64,000 nt of DNA. It comes from Pectinophora gossypiella (Eukaryota > Arthropoda > Insecta > Lepidoptera > Gelechiidae). The stretch is taken from NCBI RefSeq assembly GCF_024362695.1, contig NC_065417.1, positions 4,953,001 to 5,017,000 on the forward strand, read 5' to 3'. The translations under genes and the position numbers were made by a program. Below, in pieces: positions 57,655 through 64,000 of the stretch. The notes beneath the pieces were generated by a model that saw nothing but the letters and a program-made list of their open reading frames with translations, made no database searches and had not been told where the DNA came from. Each line of letters begins with the position of its first letter. Position 1 is the stretch's first letter.

Positions 57655-57955
57655 AGTGGTATGAGTGATAATGGTATGAGTGGTGTGGTGGTGGTGAGTG
57701 GTATGAGTGGTGAGTGGTAATAGTGGTGAGTGGTTTGGTGCCAGGGGCTGGGAGAATTAAAAAAAAAGAACGACCGCTCCCCACTAGCGTCTGAGCTAGG
57801 TTTACCTCAAAACCCGGACATACTCTACACTTCAATCGTAGGGCGTCAGACGTCACACACACACACAGATGCGCGTGTACGATAATGGCAATGTGTAGTG
57901 TCTGTGTAAAACTAGATTGTTTGTATGAAGTGTCCGGGGTGTGACCATAGTGTAT
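57655..57955. repeat. GGTATGAGTGGTG minisatellite and family F10
   Basis: 57655-57735 is a GTGGTATGAGTGG-type minisatellite. 57740-57955 has GCGTCTGAGCTAGGTTTACC, GCGCGTGTACGATAATGGCA and AAGTGTCCGGGG, shared with 19660-19900 and 21665-21735. Confidence 0.6.
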
Positions 57956-58164
57956 CTTACGTAAGTGCAAGTTATTTTCTGACGACGTGTAGCTCTAACC
58001 ACACCACTTTAGGTGGAAAAGCCTTGAAAGAGCGCTTTAAATGTACATGTGTATATCTAACTTAAAAACAGCCTTGATATTGCATTTGCTGCAAACAGAT
58101 GAAGCCATAAAAGTACGTCAACTAGAATAAAGAAATGAGTACAAATGAAAGGTTCCATTACACG

Positions 58165-58260
58165 CCGTGAGTCGAGGTTTGCGCTCTACTGGCACGCTCA
58201 GGCCTATTGTCTTAAATTTTGTAGCGGGTGAGAGCCCTCAACGCTCTCCGTTAGTCCGAT
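58165..58260 (+). repeat. Retroposon R7, 3' fragment
   Basis: GGTGAGAGCCCTCAACGCTC and related sequence. Confidence 0.6.
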
Positions 58261-59918
58261 CAGCGTCAAAAGAAAACTAGCAAATGTAATAAATCAGAAT
58301 ATCTACCACCCAATAAGTACTTAGTCGTAAAGATTGAAATAAAATTCTTGTCAAACGAATACTAAACGTCAAAGGTCGTGTATTTTTGAAGTATTTTTGT
58401 ACCCGAAAGGTTTTTATGGCCTCAATCCTAAATTGACATGGAAGTCTATGAGTTCCTTTATGAAGGGGTGGGTTAAGGGTTGAATAACTAAGTAACGGTC
58501 GAATATATTGCAAGTATTCCCTTACAATATCCTATTTATGGCCCAAAAACCTTTGGCTGCAAAAAATCAGGTTTATTTATGCTTTGGGGCTGCGACTACG
58601 ACTTGACTAGAGATATGAAGATTCACTAAACTAGGCTATAAAATATAATTTAAATTCATGACAACCTGAAAATTAATACAGTTAAGGATGAAATCAGGGG
58701 TTCAGTTCTAAACTACCAAGCAAGGCTGAAAAAAACATCCCAATGAATTGGCAATCCAGCTTACCAATCAAACTTATAGGAAGCGACTCAAGAGAAAAGA
58801 TATACTGGAGCATTCAGAAGAATGAGTGGTCAAAGATTAGCTAATTATGAGTAGCTGTCCTCGCTGGAAGACACACTCTACCTCACACTTCACTTAAGTA
58901 CACTAAATCTGCTCATAGTAAACAAAAAAAAAGATACTGATTGCAGATATAGCCAGGAAAAATAAATTCATAAGTGTCTAACTGTACCTAATAGTAAGTA
59001 ATAATTGAAAAAAAAAAAACACTTGCGTAAAAAAGCTCTTTGCCTTTTGTCTCCGATTATCTACTTGACCGGACGAAACAGGAGCACTAAGGGCTCTCAC
59101 CCGGTACCAAGTTTAACACATTCACTGTGTATGAACCATATATCAGGCAAAAAACTTGAAACTCACACGGTCATGTCCAATATGTTATGGAGTCACCTCC
59201 TCTGGTCAATAGGTTGGGCCATGGGTGACAACTGCAATTGTATCTAATTCTCTACGGAGATAGACTGTCTGTGACCTGGCGTAAAAGCTCGATCCGCTCT
59301 TGATAGGTACCAAATTAAAACCTGAACAGTCAACGTAGATACATAGATGTATATCTATGTTTATCCATATATAATATAATAATATCATATAATTCACAAA
59401 GGAGATAACAAAAACAGTGTAACATGGAGCAATAAGGAAAAAAATATCGAATAGTATCCCTTCGAAGAGTCTGTCAGCTGTAGAAAATTTAAATGAAGGT
59501 AGGAAATGACCAATAAATTGATAGGGGACGGACACTATCAATATCTTCTCATTTCCCGGGATCAGAGGTTACGGGTGTCATTTTGAAGGGAAAATGTCTT
59601 AAAAGCTTTGCTATGTTGCAATGTGATAAAATATGCAAAAGGTAGGCAAGTAATTACTAAGAAACCATTATTCATGGATTTAAAATGAACGTCTTAATTG
59701 TCGTTCACTGAAAACATGCTTTTATTGACATAAGAACCTCAATCAAATTCAAAGGTCATTTTATATGCAATGAAGGATTATTATGAGAGAACAATTTCGA
59801 CGACAACAGATGGCGTAAATGTAGCCACTGTGATCGAAATTATAATTTCGATCGAGAATAAATAAAGTATAGAAAACCTGAAATAAAGATTTTTCTTTTT
59901 GTTTAATTTTACCAACAG
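58261..59918. other. Mostly unassigned intergenic DNA
   Basis: An R7 scrap (minus) lies at 59055-59125. A 111-codon minus frame at 59206-59541 has no recognisable motif. Confidence 0.4.
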
Positions 59919-60063
59919 AGCGCTGAAGGCTCTCACCCGGTACAACGTTTAAAAGAACAGGCCTGAGGGTCCCCAGTTGAGCGCGAACCTCGGCTCAGGG
60001 CGTCTGAGAGGAAAAATATTTGAAAGAATTAATCGACCCTAGTAGGTCGATAGCGAGAAGCTG
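59919..60063 (-). repeat. Retroposon R7, internal part
   Basis: GCGCTGAAGGCTCTCACCCG to AATCGACCCTAGTAGGTCGA. Confidence 0.7.
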
Positions 60064-60207
60064 AAAGTAACCAAATGTTATTTTTATCTACTAAGACATT
60101 CCTGTTTATAACTAACATTCGCTAAACGATCTTCTTTAAGTGCTTACTATTGATAAACAATTAAGTAAGTATCTCAGTTCTGCATCATTACCTAATTGTT
60201 AAGTAAA

Positions 60208-61031
60208 GCGGTTGTCACACGACGCGGTCGATCGCGCGATGTGCCAGTGCTCGTGTGTTATAACTCCCGGTAAACTTCTTGAGCATCGAGTGTCGTAGTG
60301 GGGGAAAGTTCGCGCACGTACACTTCCGTGCAAAAAAATGAACTTTTGATTATTTTCTTAACTTCATTAAAAAAATCTATTATTATATTATTTAATTATG
60401 TAAATAAAACTAAACTTATATTATTATAGTTTATTAAAACTTATATTATATTATTATATTTAATAAAAATCTAATCGTCAGGTAAGTATAATATTGATTA
60501 ATGAAGATTAATATGAGGTTGAAACCAGCAATACCAGAGCTAATGCTAGGTTTTGGATCTGTAGACATAGACCTCGTGCTAGTAACTAATTCTTAAACTT
60601 AAAAAAATGAGCAATACCAAAAAAATCCATCAAAAGAGCAATAACAAAAACGCGACAGTTTCACTGCACGCAAGTGTATTCGGGAGTCAAAGGGACGAAG
60701 ACAAGAGTGCGCGGGGGAAGTATCGACTGATCTACCAATAGCCGGTCGATGCGGGACTCACCCGCCCCCGCGCCCCGTACCGCACCACCAAAGAGACCTA
60801 AAATTCGGTTGTGCGCAGTCAAGGTCGACGCTCAAGAAGTTTGCCGGGACCTATAAAGTACGTAACCTGAAAAGTCCCTCGTTATGACAACTAATTGTTC
60901 ATAATTTCACCACTGTTTACAAATAATTCACTGGGTTCTATGACTGAACTTAGGTCTTTGATTAAACAAGTCAATATCACCTTGACGACCGCTTAACCGC
61001 CAACCGCGACCGTGTCTCGTGTGAAAACCGC
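60208..61031. mobile_element. 824-bp element with nested inverted repeats
   Basis: Outer ends GCGGTTGTCACACGACGCGG and the complement of CGTGTCTCGTGTGAAAACCG. Inner arms 60265-60289 and 60825-60849 differ at 2 of 25 positions. TAAGTA occurs close to both outer borders. No transposase frame. Confidence 0.65.
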
Positions 61032-61330
61032 CTAAGTACCTTAACATTGCAACACAAATCCCTGAAGAAATAACAGTAAGTAATAAATAATTACTTTATT
61101 GAAACCGCACCTCAGAATATAGAGCCATAAGAACTATAGGGAATACCCACTCTACGTACTAAGTGTTATGTCAGTTACATAGAAAAAAAAACTTAATTAA
61201 ATTAAACTCTAAAATGAAAAATTATATGGGTAATTTTCTTTTTGCACGCAAACCCTTTCTGTAATTGATGTAAAATTAATTAGATTAAGTACCTACTTAT
61301 TACAAAATACCATAATATTATTGTAATGTA

Positions 61331-61632
61331 TGGTAACAACCGCCGTGGTCTAGTGGTTAGAGCGTTAGGCTCACGATCTAGAGGTCAGGGTTTGATTCCC
61401 GATGGGGACTTTGTCGAAATTACTTTGTGAGACTGTCCTTTGTTTGGTAAGGACTACAGGCTTGAATCACCTGATTGTCTGAAAAAATAATATGATTCCG
61501 TGGTCCCGGCTATTAGCCGTTAAAACACCTCCATCAACCCGCAGTGGAGCAGAGTGGTGGAGTATGCTCCATACCCCCTGCGGTTGATTGAGGGGAGGCC
61601 TGTGCCCAGCAGTGGGACGTATATAGGCTGTT
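61331..61632 (+). repeat. SINE family 2, full-length copy
   Basis: CCGCCGTGGTCTAGTGGTTA (A box), GGGTTTGATTCCCGATGGGG (B box), GAGCAGAGTGGTGGAGTATG, GTGCCCAGCAGTGGGACGTA and AGGCTGTTTATG. Confidence 0.9.
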
Positions 61633-61759
61633 TATGTTTAATATATGGTACCTATTTATCATTAATGTTTCATGTATGTGTGTCAATAAGTATAATTTGA
61701 TTTGAATTAAAATATACATATTTCTCAAAAAAAGAACACGCAATATGAGCGAGACACGC

Positions 61760-61935
61760 TAGATACATAATAACATAAGTTTGGTTTAGGCAGAGGTACA
61801 TACCATCGCAAGATAAGTAAAAAGAAAAGATAAGTAGGTACCCACATCTCCCGAGATTTCAGTTTGACCAACTTAATAGATGGTGAGCCGTATCGCCGTC
61901 TATAATGGTCGAGCCAATTGTGTTAGTGAAACACT
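61760..61935 (-). repeat. SINE family 4 copy
   Basis: CGTATCGCCGTCTATAATGG and GTCGAGCCAATTGTGTTAGT; head missing. Confidence 0.65.
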
Positions 61936-62277
61936 AATAGAAGAAAGATAATTCTTAAATTCTGAGCGAGCTTATTTTTGCTACTCGTTGAAATTTAGCT
62001 ACAGCATAATCCTAATTCCTTTAAGAATGTTCTCTTAATTTGAAGTTTACGTACAAGTTACCACTAATCCGTGATACTGAAGAAATAATTGAGTGCTTAG
62101 GGAGATTCGAAGAGCGAAAATATCGACCAATCACTCGTTTAGTAGGATGACTTAATGTAGTTCATTTGAACTACTTTTAAAAAGTAATTATTAATACAAT
62201 GTCATTTGGTATTAATAATCAGCCTAAGTATAATATGTCTCAGTTTGATTCGAATCTCGTCCGAGTAGAAATCTATC

Positions 62278-62676
62278 TTTCACTGTGGTCCAGTGGTTGA
62301 GCGTTGTGCTCACGACCCAGAGGTTCCGCGTTCAAGTCCCGGTGGGAACAAATCACCAAAATCACTTTGTAATCCCTAGTTTTTTTTTTTTAATTTATTT
62401 ATTTGATAAACTTTGAGTATACAGTTTTGACGCATAGCATCGCTAAACCAGGAATGGTTTGTCTCGATGCTAGGTTAGGACATTACAGGCTGATCACCTG
62501 ATTGTCCAAAAGTAAGATGATCCGTGCTTGGGAAGGCCGTTGGTCTCGGTTACTTACTGATGTATGTACGTAGTCGTTACATGAGTCATGCCAGGGGCCT
62601 ATGGCGGCTCAATAATAAACTTGACACCAAGGTTGATGGGGTTGGTAATCCACCTCACAACCCACACGATATAAGA
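62278..62676 (+). repeat. SINE family 1 with an 85-bp insert
   Basis: Head TGGTCCAGTGGTTGAGCGTT and TCAAGTCCCGGTGGGAACA; the body is interrupted at about 62383-62470 by a T-rich LINE-tail-like insert, then ends CCCACACGATATAAGAGAG. Confidence 0.8.
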
Positions 62677-63227
62677 GAGAAGAAGAGTTAATACCGAGTA
62701 AAAATTGAGACCACAATTTTTTACTTGGATTATACTGGCATGTTACAAAAATCACTTCGGAAAACGACTTTTTATAAAGACGCTTCCATGGTTTTCACAA
62801 GGCGAACGATAGAGCTAAATATAACCTGCCTGCAGACAAAATTAATTGACACAGAGTACAATGGTGCTCAGAAGCTCATCCCATTCTTGCTACAAATTGA
62901 GGGCTGTCTACTCGAACTGCGGTTGTGGAGCGTTAAAGGGTAATGGATCAAAGGTAATCAACACTGGATTCCAATGGAGCTTGGTCATACTCAAATACGC
63001 AGTATAGGAGTAACTACCACCCACTTTGATAGCCGGTGGTTGGCAAATATTTGGACGGTTACCATCAAAGGTTGTATGAGGAAAGCAATCATTAAGGTAG
63101 AAATTTGTTATTTTAAGGGGATACATACATACCCGTCGGTTGTGCTCATCCCGTTATAAGCTTTCTATATGGACTGCATTTTGGCGTAGCCCGCGTTGAG
63201 TAGACTAAGTAAAATGAACACATACGT
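62677..63227. other. Unassigned sequence
   Basis: Two overlapping 72-codon frames on opposite strands, neither recognised. Confidence 0.4.
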
Positions 63228-63648
63228 ACAGGGTGTTATAGTGACACCGTAACGAATACTGAGGGGGATGATTCAGACCATGATTCTGAGTTGATATCAA
63301 GTGGAATTTTCCGTCGCAAAATTCAAAGCGATTGAAAGTTTCGCTTGATATTAACTCAGAATAATGAGCTGAATCAGCCCCCTCAGTATTCGTTACGATG
63401 TCACTTAGACTTCGTACCCGTACATATAGGTAGCCATACAAGTAGCTAATGGGTGTTAGTGACACCGTAAGTAATACTGAGGGGGATGATTCAGACCATG
63501 ATTCTGAGTTGATATTAAGTGGAATTTCCTGTTAGAAAAATCATGAAAATGTTTGTGGTTTTTTAAATTATTTTCCGTTCCATACTTTTGTGACGGAAAG
63601 TTCCATTCATCAAAGTTTTCGTTACGATGTCACTAACACCCTGTATAT
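63228..63648 (+). mobile_element. Two MITE family 4 copies in tandem
   Basis: 63228-63410 (CAGGGTGTTATAGTGACACC ... ATGTCACTTAGAC) and 63449-63648 (GGGTGTTAGTGACACCGTAA ... CACTAACACCCTGTATA). Confidence 0.8.
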
Positions 63649-63769
63649 ACCCGTCGGGTGTGTATTTCGTATGTATTTGTTACGGTAAAAGCTTGAACTG
63701 CAGTTAATCCTAATATATTCTAGTAAAACCTATCGATCTATCAATTTCTAATGGTAATTCTTGCGGCTC

Positions 63770-63895
63770 TTTACCCCGGCTATACAGGTTGTGAGAAGCT
63801 GCAGTAGTTTTAGGCGGATGAGTCGTTCGTTATGTCAAAAATGAAGATTCCAATTGTAACTATGTTAGCTACTGAATAAAGATATTTTTGAAATT
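63770..63895 (+). repeat. LINE 3' UTR repeat X
   Basis: GTTGTGAGAAGCTGCAGTAG to AATAAAGATATTTTTGAAAT. Confidence 0.7.
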
Positions 63896-63987
63896 GAATT
63901 ATGACGGGATATCATAGTTTGTTTGTTAAAAATAATACGTACTTTATTAATCATATTATCAAACCTTACATGAACATACGATTGAAA

Positions 63988-64000
63988 TTATACAGGGTGT
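63988..64000 (+). mobile_element. Probable start of another MITE family 4
   Basis: TACAGGGTGT at the window edge matches the family terminus. Confidence 0.4.

Noticed and set aside
59206..59541. 111-codon minus-strand frame, hydrophobic in parts
   Set aside because: AT-rich DNA readily gives hydrophobic chance frames; no motif, no splice context.

Overview
This window looks like nuclear DNA from a moth or butterfly (Lepidoptera). The single recognisable host gene is the allatotropin (AT) neuropeptide precursor. Its mature peptide, GFKNVEMMTARGF, is identical to the amidated peptide first described from Manduca sexta. The rest of the window is AT-rich and packed with repeats typical of Lepidoptera: tRNA-derived SINEs, a Bm1-like SINE, (TGA)n-tailed RTE retrotransposon ends, palindromic MITEs and a Helitron. 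I cannot name the species.

The AT gene lies on the minus strand. Six coding exons can be read with consistent splice sites and phases. They are the signal-peptide/AT exon (40786-40968), two cassette exons that each carry an allatotropin-like (ATL) amidated peptide (34839-34955 and 33510-33617), a conserved spacer exon (28617-28704), the C-terminal helix exon (18634-18721) and the last exon with the stop codon (17839-17883). The AATAAA nearest the stop is near 17490. A strong acceptor two bases before the ATG implies at least one upstream 5' UTR exon that I could not locate. Both cassette exons are phase 1/1, so including or skipping either keeps the frame: 133 aa without cassettes, 169, 172, or 208 aa with both. 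The precursor ends in a sequence that fits a canonical EF-hand loop, split by the last intron.

Region by region: 1-17 kb is repeats flanking the 3' end of the gene, including a 1.57-kb Helitron with about 133-bp internal tandem units. From 17.5 to 41 kb is the AT gene, with introns full of SINEs, MITEs and dead LINE fragments, including a perfect 114-bp inverted duplication near 26.4 kb. From 41 to 64 kb is upstream DNA with a Transib-type MITE, three LINE ORF remnants (46.4, 49.4-50.5 and 55.4-56.2 kb), chimeric tRNA/5S-like SINEs, several TIR elements and one unassigned 144-codon reading frame. I found no true tRNA, rRNA or CRISPR locus and no second host gene.
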